A DNA stretch of 37,011 nucleotides, taken from Clostridia bacterium (GTDB lineage: Bacteria > Bacillota > Clostridia > Christensenellales > Aristaeellaceae). Of this stretch, positions 17,735-24,761 are shown piece by piece. Made by a program: the position numbers and the translations under genes. Each line of letters starts with the position of its first letter. Within the stretch, counting starts at the first letter, position 1. The stretch covers positions 1-37,011 of the forward strand of contig JAFRHH010000080.1 of the NCBI GenBank assembly GCA_017433405.1. Direction: 5' to 3'. Below the pieces are notes generated by a model. It saw nothing but the letters and a program-made list of their open reading frames with translations. It had not been told where the DNA came from and ran no database searches.

Positions 17735-17763
17735 ATCATACATCAATATACATCGCCTGTCAA
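17735..17763 (-). promoter_or_regulatory. padR promoter with ATGTAT operator repeats
   Basis: On the minus strand a perfect TTGACA (17758-17763), 17 bases and TATGAT (17735-17740). The spacer and -10 region carry repeated ATGTAT/ATACAT units, continued upstream at about 17768-17790. PadR regulators bind ATGTA-containing inverted repeats, so autorepression here is likely but inferred. Confidence 0.7.
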
Positions 17764-17861
17764 GGTATATATTTTAATTTATGTATATTTCTTCATGAAA
17801 TACTTGCCGGACAGGCATCTGAGGCTGCTGTCCCAAAAACCCATTTTTATGCACATGGTTC

Positions 17862-17889
17862 TTGACATCAACAAAACCCGTGATAAGAT
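17862..17889 (+). promoter_or_regulatory. Promoter of the nucleoside phosphorylase-azlCD operon
   Basis: TTGACA (17862-17867), a 16-base spacer and TAAGAT (17884-17889), about 55 bases before the start codon at 17943. Confidence 0.65.
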
Positions 17890-17942
17890 GATTTCCATCT
17901 GAATGGTCCAACCCTTCATTTATGAAAGGAGAATCCATTTCC

Positions 17943-19280
17943 ATGACACTGCTGGAACTGATCGAAAAGAAAAAGCTCGGGAAGGAGCTGACCCGGGAGG
18001 AGCTGGCCTTTCTGGCCCGGGCGGCCGCGGATCATTCCGCCCCGGATTATCAGCTTGCCGCCCTGCTGATGGCCATCCGGCTCAACGGCATGACGGATCG
18101 GGAAACCGCCGATCTGACCCTGGCCATGCGGGATTCCGGGGACATCGCGGATCTTTCCGCCATTCCCGGGGTCAAGGTGGACAAGCATTCCACCGGCGGG
18201 GTCGGCGATACGGCCACCCTCGTGCTCGCCCCCCTGGCGGCAGCCTGCGGCGTGACGGTCGCCAAGATGAGCGGCCGGGGGCTCGGCCATACCGGCGGCA
18301 CCCTGGACAAGCTGGAATCCATTCCGGGCATGCGGGTCGGCCTGACGGAGGCGGAATTTGTCCGCCAGGTTCAGGAAATCGGCGTTGCCGTCGTGGGGCA
18401 GACCGGGCGTCTGGCCCCCGCGGATAAGACCCTGTACGCCCTCCGGGACGTGACCTCCACCGTGGATTCCCTGCCGCTGATCGTCTCCTCCATCCTCAGC
18501 AAGAAGCTGGCCGCCGGGACGGACGCCATCGTACTGGACGTAAAGGCGGGCAGCGGCGCCATCATGCATACCCTGGAGGACAGCCTCGCCCTCGCCGAGG
18601 CCCTGGTGCGGGTCGGGGCGCTGGCCCACAAGCCGGTCATCGCGCTGGTCACCGGGATGGATCAGCCCCTCGGCACCCATGTCGGAAACGCCCTGGAGGT
18701 CAAGGAAGCCATCGATGTACTGGCCGGACGGGCCGAAGGAGATCTGCTGACGGTTTCCCTGCGGCTCGGCGGCTATATGATGCTCCTGGCCGGGCTGGTC
18801 GATCGGCCTGAGGACGGGGAAGCCCGGATGCGGAAGGCCCTGGCCTCCGGCGCCGGGCTGCGAAAGCTGAAGGAGATGATCGCAGCCCAGGGAGGCGATA
18901 CGCGGGTCTGCGACGATGTCAGCCTGCTGCCACAGGCCCCGGTCATCCGGACCGTATCCTGCCGGCAGGCCGGGTTCGTCCGGTCGATGGATACCACTGC
19001 CCTGGGCCTGGCCGCCCAGGCGATGGGCGCCGGCCGCCTGTCCCTGGAGGATCAGCTGGATTACGCCGTCGGGTTCGTTCTTCCCGTCCGGATCGGAGAC
19101 CGGGTCACGCCGGATACGCCCTTCTGCGAGCTTCACGCCCGGACGGAAGCGGACGCGGATCGGGCGGAAGCCACCATCCGTAGCGCCGTCCGGATCGGCG
19201 GGGCGCCCTGCGAACCGGCGCGGAATTTCTATGCGGTTGTCACGACCGAAGGCACCCGGCGCTTTGAGGAAAAGAGATGA
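17943..19280 (+). CDS. pdp: Pyrimidine-nucleoside phosphorylase (thymidine/uridine phosphorylase)
   Basis: A 445-residue enzyme of the type II nucleoside phosphorylase family. It splits thymidine, deoxyuridine or uridine with phosphate to base plus (deoxy)ribose-1-phosphate. The phosphate-binding signature KHSTGGVGDT, the MSGRGLGHTGGTLDKLE segment and the conserved SKKLAAGTDAIVLDVKAGSGAIM region are all present. The length matches the family. I chose the ATG at 17943 with AAAGGAG upstream over the in-frame ATG at 17922, which would place that site inside the gene. The stop overlaps azlC by four bases. Confidence 0.95.
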   Translation: MTLLELIEKKKLGKELTREELAFLARAAADHSAPDYQLAALLMAIRLNGMTDRETADLTLAMRDSGDIADLSAIPGVKVDKHSTGGVGDTATLVLAPLAAACGVTVAKMSGRGLGHTGGTLDKLESIPGMRVGLTEAEFVRQVQEIGVAVVGQTGRLAPADKTLYALRDVTSTVDSLPLIVSSILSKKLAAGTDAIVLDVKAGSGAIMHTLEDSLALAEALVRVGALAHKPVIALVTGMDQPLGTHVGNALEVKEAIDVLAGRAEGDLLTVSLRLGGYMMLLAGLVDRPEDGEARMRKALASGAGLRKLKEMIAAQGGDTRVCDDVSLLPQAPVIRTVSCRQAGFVRSMDTTALGLAAQAMGAGRLSLEDQLDYAVGFVLPVRIGDRVTPDTPFCELHARTEADADRAEATIRSAVRIGGAPCEPARNFYAVVTTEGTRRFEEKR

Positions 19281-19981
19281 ACAAATCGTTTCTGCAGGGG
19301 ATCCGCCACGGCCTTCCCATCGCGCTGGGATATCTGAGCGTCTCCTTCGCCTTTGGCATGAAGGCCCTTTCCGCCGGGCTGACCGTCCTTCAGGCCGTGC
19401 TGATTTCCATGACCAATCTGACCAGCGCCGGCCAGGTCGCCGCCCTGCCGCTGATGGCGGCGGGCGCTCCCCTGGCGGAAATGGCGCTGACCCAGCTGAC
19501 CATCAACCTGCGCTATGCCCTGATGAGCCTGTCCCTGAGCCGCAAGCTGGACGGCTCCATGGGGACGCTGCAGCGGATGATCTTCTCCTTTGCCAACACG
19601 GATGAGATCTTCGCCGTCGCCTCCTCCCAGCCGGGGAAGGTCGGAAAGCATTATCTTTACGGGCTGATCCTGACCCCCTGGTTCGGCTGGACCCTGGGAA
19701 CCCTGCTGGGCGCCGCCGCCGGAACCCTGCTGCCCGCCTTCGTCCGCAGCGCCCTGGGCATCGCCCTCTACGGCATGTTTCTGGCCATCATCCTGCCCCC
19801 GGCCCGAAAATGGAAGCCCATCCGGAACGTGATCGCGATGGCCGTGCTCCTCAGCCTGTGCTTCCGCTATATTCCCGGGCTGAACACCGTTTCCCCCGGC
19901 TTCGCCATCATCCTCTGCGCCGTGCCCGCCGCCGCCCTCGGCGCCGCGCTGTATCCGGCGAGAGAGGAGGAGCAGGAATGA
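19277..19981 (+). CDS. azlC: AzlC family branched-chain amino acid exporter subunit
   Basis: A 234-residue integral membrane protein of the AzlC/YgaZ family, the large subunit of a two-part exporter for branched-chain amino acids and some analogues. The N-terminal GIRHGLPIALGYLSVSFAFGMKA and FTLTSAGQ-like segment (MTNLTSAGQVAAL) are family hallmarks, and the TQLTINLRYALMSLSLS segment is typical. It overlaps pdp (ATGA) and azlD (ATGA), so all three are translated together. The link with a nucleoside phosphorylase is unusual and may be only co-transcription. Confidence 0.92.
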   Translation: MNKSFLQGIRHGLPIALGYLSVSFAFGMKALSAGLTVLQAVLISMTNLTSAGQVAALPLMAAGAPLAEMALTQLTINLRYALMSLSLSRKLDGSMGTLQRMIFSFANTDEIFAVASSQPGKVGKHYLYGLILTPWFGWTLGTLLGAAAGTLLPAFVRSALGIALYGMFLAIILPPARKWKPIRNVIAMAVLLSLCFRYIPGLNTVSPGFAIILCAVPAAALGAALYPAREEEQE

Positions 19982-20295
19982 AGTGGTCCGTCTTTCTGCC
20001 CTACCTGGCGGTTACCGCCGGGGTCACCTATCTGATCCGGATGCTGCCCATGACCCTGTTCCGGAAGGAAATCAAAAGCCGGTTCATCCGGTCCTTCCTG
20101 ACCTATATCCCCTACACGGTGCTGGGGGCCATGACCTTTCCGGACGTCCTGTACTCCACCGGGGACATGCGCACCGCCATCTGCGGCGTCGCGGTCGCCG
20201 TGATCCTCGCCTGGCGCGGCCGCAGCCTTTTGACCGTCGCGCTGGCCGCCTGCTGCGCCGTCGCGCTGGCCCAGGGGGCGCTGCTGCTTTTCTGA
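19978..20295 (+). CDS. azlD: AzlD family branched-chain amino acid exporter subunit
   Basis: A 105-residue, four-helix membrane protein, the small partner of AzlC. The N-terminus YLAVTAGVTYLIRMLPMTLF and the FLTYIPYTVLGAMTFPDVLY segment are typical of AzlD/YgaH. The ATG at 19978 forms the four-base overlap with azlC and has GGAGGAGCAGG upstream. Confidence 0.92.
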   Translation: MKWSVFLPYLAVTAGVTYLIRMLPMTLFRKEIKSRFIRSFLTYIPYTVLGAMTFPDVLYSTGDMRTAICGVAVAVILAWRGRSLLTVALAACCAVALAQGALLLF

Positions 20296-20317
20296 GAGCG
20301 CCCGGACGACCCGGATA

Positions 20318-20326
20318 TGCTACAAT
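20318..20326 (+). promoter_or_regulatory. Extended -10 promoter of the pta-like gene
   Basis: TGCTACAAT supplies an extended -10 (TG at 20318, TACAAT at 20321-20326). No good -35 box lies 16-18 bases upstream. A strong AAAAGGAGAAATG ribosome site follows nearer the gene. Confidence 0.45.
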
Positions 20327-20390
20327 GATCGGGAGAGCAGTCCACGATCAACTGTCTGAATAAGAAAATAGGAAAAGGAGAAATGATCCC

Positions 20391-21506
20391 ATGAAAAGAT
20401 TCCTGAGCCTGATGCTGTCGCTTGTGATGCTTGCCTGCCTGTCCCTCCCGGCCTGGGCGGAGGAAGCCGCCGGTACGGAGAGCACTGTTCCCGCTGTGTT
20501 TGACGGGATGGTTTCGCTTCTCCGGGCCAACGCTCCCCGCAGGCTCATTTTCACGGAAGGCACCGACGCCCGCATTCTCGAAGCCGCCGCACGGCTGAAG
20601 CGGGAAGGCCTGATCACGCCCGTGCTCATCGGGCGCGCGGACGAGGTTGCGGCGGCCGCCAACGCAGGCGGCTTTGACATCGAGGGGCTGGAAATCCTCG
20701 ATCCCGCCCTCTATCCGGAGATGGACCGGCTTGTGGATGATTTCGTCACCCTGCGCAAGGGCAAGGCGACCGCCGAGGACGCCCGGGAAATGCTCCTTCG
20801 CCCCAACTACTTCGGCACCATGCTGGTCAAGGAAGGGCTGGCCGACTGCCTGCTCGGCGGCGCGACCTACTCCACCGCCGATACCGTCCGTCCCGCGCTC
20901 CAGCTGGTCAAAACCCGGGAGGGCGCCAACCTGGTCTCCTCCTGCATGATTCTCCTCCGGGACGACGAAAAGCTCGCCATGGGCGACTGCGCCATCAACG
21001 TCTCCTACGCGGACAAGGTGGATGACCAGGGCAACGTCACCCTGAGCGCCGCTCAGCAGGTGGCGGAGGTCGCCGTTGAAACCGCGCGCACCGCCAGCCT
21101 TTTCGGCATCGAGCCCAAAATCGCGATGCTGTCCTACTCCACGAACGGCTCCGCCGCGGGCGCCGGCCCGGATCTGATGCGGGAGGCCACCGCCATCGTC
21201 AAAAAAACCCACCCCGAGCTCGCCTGCGACGGCGAAATGCAGTTTGACGCCGCCTTCGTTCCGGAAGTCGGCCAGCAGAAATTCCCCGGCAGCCCGGTCG
21301 CCGGCTACGCCAATACCTTTATCTTCCCGGAGATTCAGTCCGGCAACATCGGCTACAAGATCGCGCAGCGCCTCGGCGGTTTCATGGCCATCGGCCCCAT
21401 TCTTCAGGGGCTCAACGCCCCCATCAACGACCTCTCCCGCGGATGCAACGCCGAGGAGGTCTACCTGATGAGCATTATCACCGCCGCCCAGAGCATCCGC
21501 GAATGA
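20391..21506 (+). CDS. Phosphate acetyltransferase family protein with an N-terminal signal peptide
   Basis: A 371-residue protein. From about residue 36 on it is a full-length phosphate acetyltransferase (acetyl-CoA + Pi to acetyl phosphate + CoA): RRLIFTEGTDARILEAA, the RPNYFGTMLVKEGLADCLLGGATYSTADTVRPALQ block, GSAAGAGPDLMREA and NDLSRGC. The Ser-Arg pair corresponds to the catalytic Ser309/Arg310 of the Methanosarcina enzyme; the following acidic position is Glu rather than Asp. The first 23 residues are a textbook signal peptide ending AWA-EE. The strong ribosome site (AAAAGGAG) belongs to this start; the internal ATG at codon 40 has none. Normal Pta is cytosolic, so this is odd. No ackA is adjacent. 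Confidence 0.88.
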   Translation: MKRFLSLMLSLVMLACLSLPAWAEEAAGTESTVPAVFDGMVSLLRANAPRRLIFTEGTDARILEAAARLKREGLITPVLIGRADEVAAAANAGGFDIEGLEILDPALYPEMDRLVDDFVTLRKGKATAEDAREMLLRPNYFGTMLVKEGLADCLLGGATYSTADTVRPALQLVKTREGANLVSSCMILLRDDEKLAMGDCAINVSYADKVDDQGNVTLSAAQQVAEVAVETARTASLFGIEPKIAMLSYSTNGSAAGAGPDLMREATAIVKKTHPELACDGEMQFDAAFVPEVGQQKFPGSPVAGYANTFIFPEIQSGNIGYKIAQRLGGFMAIGPILQGLNAPINDLSRGCNAEEVYLMSIITAAQSIRE

Positions 21507-21558
21507 AGTAAATCATTTCAGCCTGAATATCGACATTCTGCTGTTGCTTTCCGGAATT

Positions 21559-21595
21559 CGAGCTGTGCGGTTGAGCCGCACAGCTCGAGATTTTT
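21559..21595 (+). terminator. Rho-independent terminator after the pta-like gene
   Basis: Perfect 12-base arms CGAGCTGTGCGG (21559-21570) and CCGCACAGCTCG (21576-21587) with a TTGAG loop, followed by AGATTTTTG. It marks the left boundary of the AT-richer island. The remaining bases to 21750 hold only a weak candidate promoter (TATACT near 21687) for the next gene. Confidence 0.85.
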
Positions 21596-21750
21596 GTTGG
21601 CCGAAGCAAAACCGGATAGCTTCCCGTTTTGAAATCATATGTACGATTTTCAGATCTTTGCTTCCCTTTGGGCCATTTGCTTCGTATATACTGCAGAGGG
21701 CTGGTCGCACAGGCCGCTCTCCAGACCATCAGAACAAGGAGGATTGAAAA

Positions 21751-22032
21751 ATGGAAAAGAAAATGATTGAACTGAGCGAAGAAATGTTAAACGAGGTTAA
21801 CGGCGGGGTATACCGCACGGTGAACACCGGCGTTGACGGGCTGAATGCCGCGCTGCGCGCAGGCGCCGGCAAGGGCACGAAACAGATTGCTTCCATCCCC
21901 AACGGGGCTGTTGTGGATACCGTCACCGATCATCTGGTCTATGATGAAGCCTCCGGGCGGCATTTCGTTCAGGTGATCTACAATGGAAAGACCGGCTGGA
22001 TCGCATCCTCACTGGTCGGTATGAGACGGTAA
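21751..22032 (+). CDS. Double-glycine leader peptide fused to an SH3b-like domain
   Basis: A 93-residue protein. Residues 7-19 (ELSEEMLNEVNGG) match the leader consensus of class II bacteriocins and ComC-type peptides (LSxxELxxIxGG). This predicts cleavage after Gly19 and export by a peptidase-containing ABC transporter. The remaining 74 residues are not bacteriocin-like but form one SH3b-type module: TVNTGVDGLNAALRAGAG, IASIPNGAVVDTV, FVQVIYNGKTGWIASSLV. SH3b domains bind cell-wall or peptide ligands. ACAAGGAGGATTG precedes the ATG. No transporter is in the window. It is convergent with the broken LytTR gene. Confidence 0.75.
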   Translation: MEKKMIELSEEMLNEVNGGVYRTVNTGVDGLNAALRAGAGKGTKQIASIPNGAVVDTVTDHLVYDEASGRHFVQVIYNGKTGWIASSLVGMRR

Positions 22033-22042
22033 CAGCAGAAAA

Positions 22043-22766
22043 TTACCCGTTTCCATTCTCCAGCATGCGTTTCAAACAGGCAGCCCGAAACGTCTTCCCC
22101 AGCGGAATCATCTGATCTCTGCAAAGCGTAATCCATCTGGCATTGACCTGAGAGACATATTTCCGGTTGATGATGTAGCTTTTATGGCATTGAAGAAACT
22201 GATCATCAGGAAGACGGGCAAACACCTCCTGGAGCGTGCTGGTAATCTGACAGGGCGCTTCCCGATCCGTGGCATGAATCCGCGTATGCCGCTGTAGATG
22301 TTCAATATAGACAATATTGGCCCGATTGATGCGAACGATTTGATCCCGCGTTCTGAATACGAGCAGATTCTGAAGGTTATTCGCAGCCTGAGCCCAGCAC
22401 AAATTCATACAGCGGGAAAACAGTTCCTCATTGATCGGATCAAACAGAAACCGCAGAGATTCCACTCCATAATGATCAAAGATAAACCCTTTTATCTTTC
22501 ATCATCAGAATAATGGGAATGCCGCTTTGTTCCCGCTGAATCCGATACGCTGTTTCAAAGCCCGATACATCTCCCGGAAACGCTGACGCGATGAACAGAA
22601 TATCCATGTTCAAGCTTTTTTCCCATGCGTCAATTAATTCATTGCTGGAACCAAAGGACTGAACAAACAGATCCTTTTCATGCCGATGAGTTTTTCCCCA
22701 GGTCATGATCATTGTCCGAAGATGCTCATGATGAACTATATCCGGGTCGCAAATAAAAACGTTCAA
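22043..22766 (-). pseudogene. LytTR response regulator, frameshifted and lacking the phospho-acceptor Asp
   Basis: Two consecutive frames rebuild one AgrA/LytR-type regulator of about 240 residues. Upstream frame (22766 to about 22490): receiver domain starting NVFICDPD and running to IPIILMMKDK. Downstream frame (about 22490 to 22043): FDHYGVESLRFLF, then a complete LytTR DNA-binding domain (IVYIEHLQRHTRIHATD, FLQCHKSYIINRKYV). Removing one base from the AAAA run (22490-22493 on the complement) restores a continuous reading frame that aligns without gaps to the intact regulator at 26507-27238. The receiver has Ala (LFIAS) where that protein has Asp60, and DP for the acidic pair. The likely start is TTG at 22766 behind GGAGG. 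The LytTR half alone has a GTG at 22465. Confidence 0.85.
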
Positions 22767-22828
22767 ACAAAGAACCTCCATTCTGCAACCATTATTCCCG
22801 GATGCAAAACCCTTGAAACACCAATCTG

Positions 22829-24205
22829 TCAGCCGTTCCCTTCACCCGGTCCGGAAAAAGCTTCGATTTCTCCGAGAATTGCATGGACGCCACAATTGTA
22901 CTGATAAACATCTTCCCCTTCGATTGAAACAAAATAGTTGAACCAGTAAGACGGCGTTCTGTAATGAACTGAAGGTTCATCCGAATACGTGCATGTCACT
23001 TTTGAGAAAGACATTTCAGAGAATCGGGGATATTTAGCACTCATAAAACGATCCGCGATGGATCTTGCTTCCTGCTCGCTCATGGGCGTTCCTTCCATAT
23101 GCTCCGGGGTGGGTGCCGGCTCAGCCAGATTGATTTCCGTCAGCAGATTACCGTTTTCATCATAGGCCGGAATGGGTTCAGGCGTAGGGGCCGGCGGCGG
23201 AGCGGTTTTAATATCCGCAATATTCTTATCATACGCGAAGCTGGAATAGTCCCCTTTATAGAGCACTTCTCCGGTATAGCAGTGGATATACGCCGCGTAT
23301 ATCGTCTGCCCCTGTTTGTTGAGATAGATAAACCGATAAAGCGGGCCGACAATTCCATCGCAGGAATACATGGTTTCCTGGCGGCAAGTATATCGTGACG
23401 CGTTAAATCCGGAAAACTGTTTGAGCACCTTTTCCGCCGTTTTCTTCGCTCCGGAGGCTGATACGGTAAACTTTGAGTCATCAATCTTGTCCGTGTTCTT
23501 TTCCATGGGCGTTAATTTGATGGAGGCAGCAGGAACAAAGCCGATTATCTGACTGTCCAGAATCTGGACCAGACACCACCTGCTGTTATACTGACTGATT
23601 GCCACCCCGATTCCTTTGTTCTGTGTCGAAATGATTTCAGCATTTTTATCCGGTTCTTTATACAGATTTGTCTCCTTTTGCAGAACGCCTTCCTCCCATT
23701 TCTGGGTGGCCGCCGCAACAGGATGATCATTCAGATTGTCAATCTGCTCAATCCGAACATACCCTTTTACGGACTTGTTGGAAACCAGCGCCCAATGATC
23801 ATCCACTTCCTCCAGGCTCATCCCCTGCTGCGCGTTCAGCATACCGACAATGGCCGCATGCTCATCCGGTGATTCCCGGAGATACAGGGTGTTTCCGTTG
23901 GAATAGATTTCCTGCCCAATCGCACTCGAAATCATCTTCACAAACTGAGACTGGACAAATCCCTCCTTCCCGCCGTAGGCGACATGCAGCCATCCCTCCG
24001 GAAGACCGTCTGATGATTCCAGAACGTTGAGGAGGGAACCGTTTTTTACTTTGGTGACGATCTTCGACTTTTGATCCGGCTCTTTTCTCACATTCAGGCT
24101 TCCCCCGTTCTCTGTGAAGACCTTCCCGGATTCGGCGAAAGCTGAACCAATCATCATGAGAAGGCCACTCAGAAGTGCCAGCATTTTCCAAATAATTGAT
24201 TTCAC
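22829..24205 (-). CDS. Secreted triple-SH3, PepSY-like protein (copy A)
   Basis: A 458-residue protein starting at GTG with AAAGGATG upstream. Signal peptide 1-24 (cleavage AFA-ES). Three SH3-like modules follow at about 28-90 (GGSLNVRKEPDQKSKIVTKV), 97-155 (NTLYLRESPDEHAAIVGML) and 170-230 (TNLYKEPDKNAEIISTQ). A PepSY-like alpha/beta domain lies at about 250-325 (AEKVLKQFSGFNAS, TGEVL). A Pro-rich linker (PPPAPTPEPIPAY) and a second PepSY-like domain (EARSIADRFMSAKYPRFSEM...CGVHAILGEIE) complete it. There is no membrane anchor, so it is probably released or wall-bound. It is near identical to copy B over residues 40-400. The broken LytTR gene follows it by 47 bases. Confidence 0.88.
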   Translation of the reverse strand: MKSIIWKMLALLSGLLMMIGSAFAESGKVFTENGGSLNVRKEPDQKSKIVTKVKNGSLLNVLESSDGLPEGWLHVAYGGKEGFVQSQFVKMISSAIGQEIYSNGNTLYLRESPDEHAAIVGMLNAQQGMSLEEVDDHWALVSNKSVKGYVRIEQIDNLNDHPVAAATQKWEEGVLQKETNLYKEPDKNAEIISTQNKGIGVAISQYNSRWCLVQILDSQIIGFVPAASIKLTPMEKNTDKIDDSKFTVSASGAKKTAEKVLKQFSGFNASRYTCRQETMYSCDGIVGPLYRFIYLNKQGQTIYAAYIHCYTGEVLYKGDYSSFAYDKNIADIKTAPPPAPTPEPIPAYDENGNLLTEINLAEPAPTPEHMEGTPMSEQEARSIADRFMSAKYPRFSEMSFSKVTCTYSDEPSVHYRTPSYWFNYFVSIEGEDVYQYNCGVHAILGEIEAFSGPGEGNG

Positions 24206-24230
24206 GTTAGCGCATCCTTTCTAAATGTAT

Positions 24231-24247
24231 TTGCAATAATGTTGCAA
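24231..24247 (-). promoter_or_regulatory. TTGCAA palindrome upstream of SH3 copy A
   Basis: TTGCAATAATGTTGCAA, an inverted repeat with one mismatch, 26 bases before the start codon and just after an AT-rich TATAAATTTA stretch that may hold the -10 box. The same element, perfect, precedes copy B at the same distance. Confidence 0.55.
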
Positions 24248-24285
24248 TAAATTTATAACATATTTGGAAAGAAACAAGTGTATAG

Positions 24286-24438
24286 ATTGACTGTTTGGTG
24301 CTTGAAATTGATTATACAGCTAAAACATGGGAGACATGCCTGGGCCTGTTTCTTTTGGCAGCACCGAACCTTGCCAGCTGGATCATCGGAAAGGCCGCCG
24401 ATCTGCTGTACAGGATACTGGGATTCATCACAGCCTGA
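24286..24438 (+). pseudogene. 3' remnant of an unknown membrane-associated gene
   Basis: A 50-codon open stretch without a credible start. It ends in a protein-like hydrophobic sequence (CLGLFLLAAPNLASWIIG, then KAADLLYRILGFITA) and a TGA, followed 36 bases later by a hairpin terminator on the same strand. Coding-like C-terminus plus terminator suggests the tail of a deleted gene, cut at its 5' side by the SH3 copy A upstream region. No family is recognised. Confidence 0.35.
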
Positions 24439-24439
24439 T

Positions 24440-24574
24440 TTATCGCCCAGTTTTATCACCCACTTTATCACCCAGCCGCTTCTTCGGAGGCGGCTTTTCC
24501 ATACTTGGCGACTTTGCGCTAACTTTGCCGCACTTGATAGAAAACAAAGATAGGAAATTCCGGACCCGATTCAT
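24440..24574 (-). CDS. 44-residue ORF between the SH3 copies
   Basis: A 44-residue basic ORF (begins MNRVRNFLSLFSIKCGK, ends GDKVGDKTGR) with an excellent ribosome site, AGAAAGGAGG, ten bases before the ATG. It ends in two near-identical GDK-V/T-G units. It overlaps a likely plus-strand terminator (24474-24499), so either it is a relic or that hairpin is not a terminator. No family is recognised. The rest of the 24206-24761 gap (24575-24761) has no gene that I can support. Confidence 0.3.
   Translation of the reverse strand: MNRVRNFLSLFSIKCGKVSAKSPSMEKPPPKKRLGDKVGDKTGR
24474..24499 (+). terminator. Hairpin terminator after the gene remnant
   Basis: AGCCGCTTC pairs with GGAGGCGGCT-type bases (one wobble) around a short loop, then TTTTCC follows. 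It is placed as expected behind the remnant ending at 24438. Confidence 0.45.
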
Positions 24575-24761
24575 TGTATGCAACCTCCTTTCTGACATTC
24601 CGTTCTGCCAGGCAGTATCATGCCATCAGAAAGGCTTGGATCCTGAAAAAAAACCAAACGACATGTATATGACTCAAAACACATAATTTATTCGTATATA
24701 CAGAATCTCCCTGGATAACGAAGTGCAAAAAAGTGCATATTTAACAAATGCTGCCTGGCTA

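Larger units (their letters stand above)
22829..24250 (-). repeat. Long direct repeat, copy A (gene plus upstream region)
   Basis: This block and 24762-26183 are aligned at a constant offset of 1933 bases, covering the whole 458-codon gene and the upstream palindrome. Identity is very high in the middle and clearly lower at both gene ends. Confidence 0.9.
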
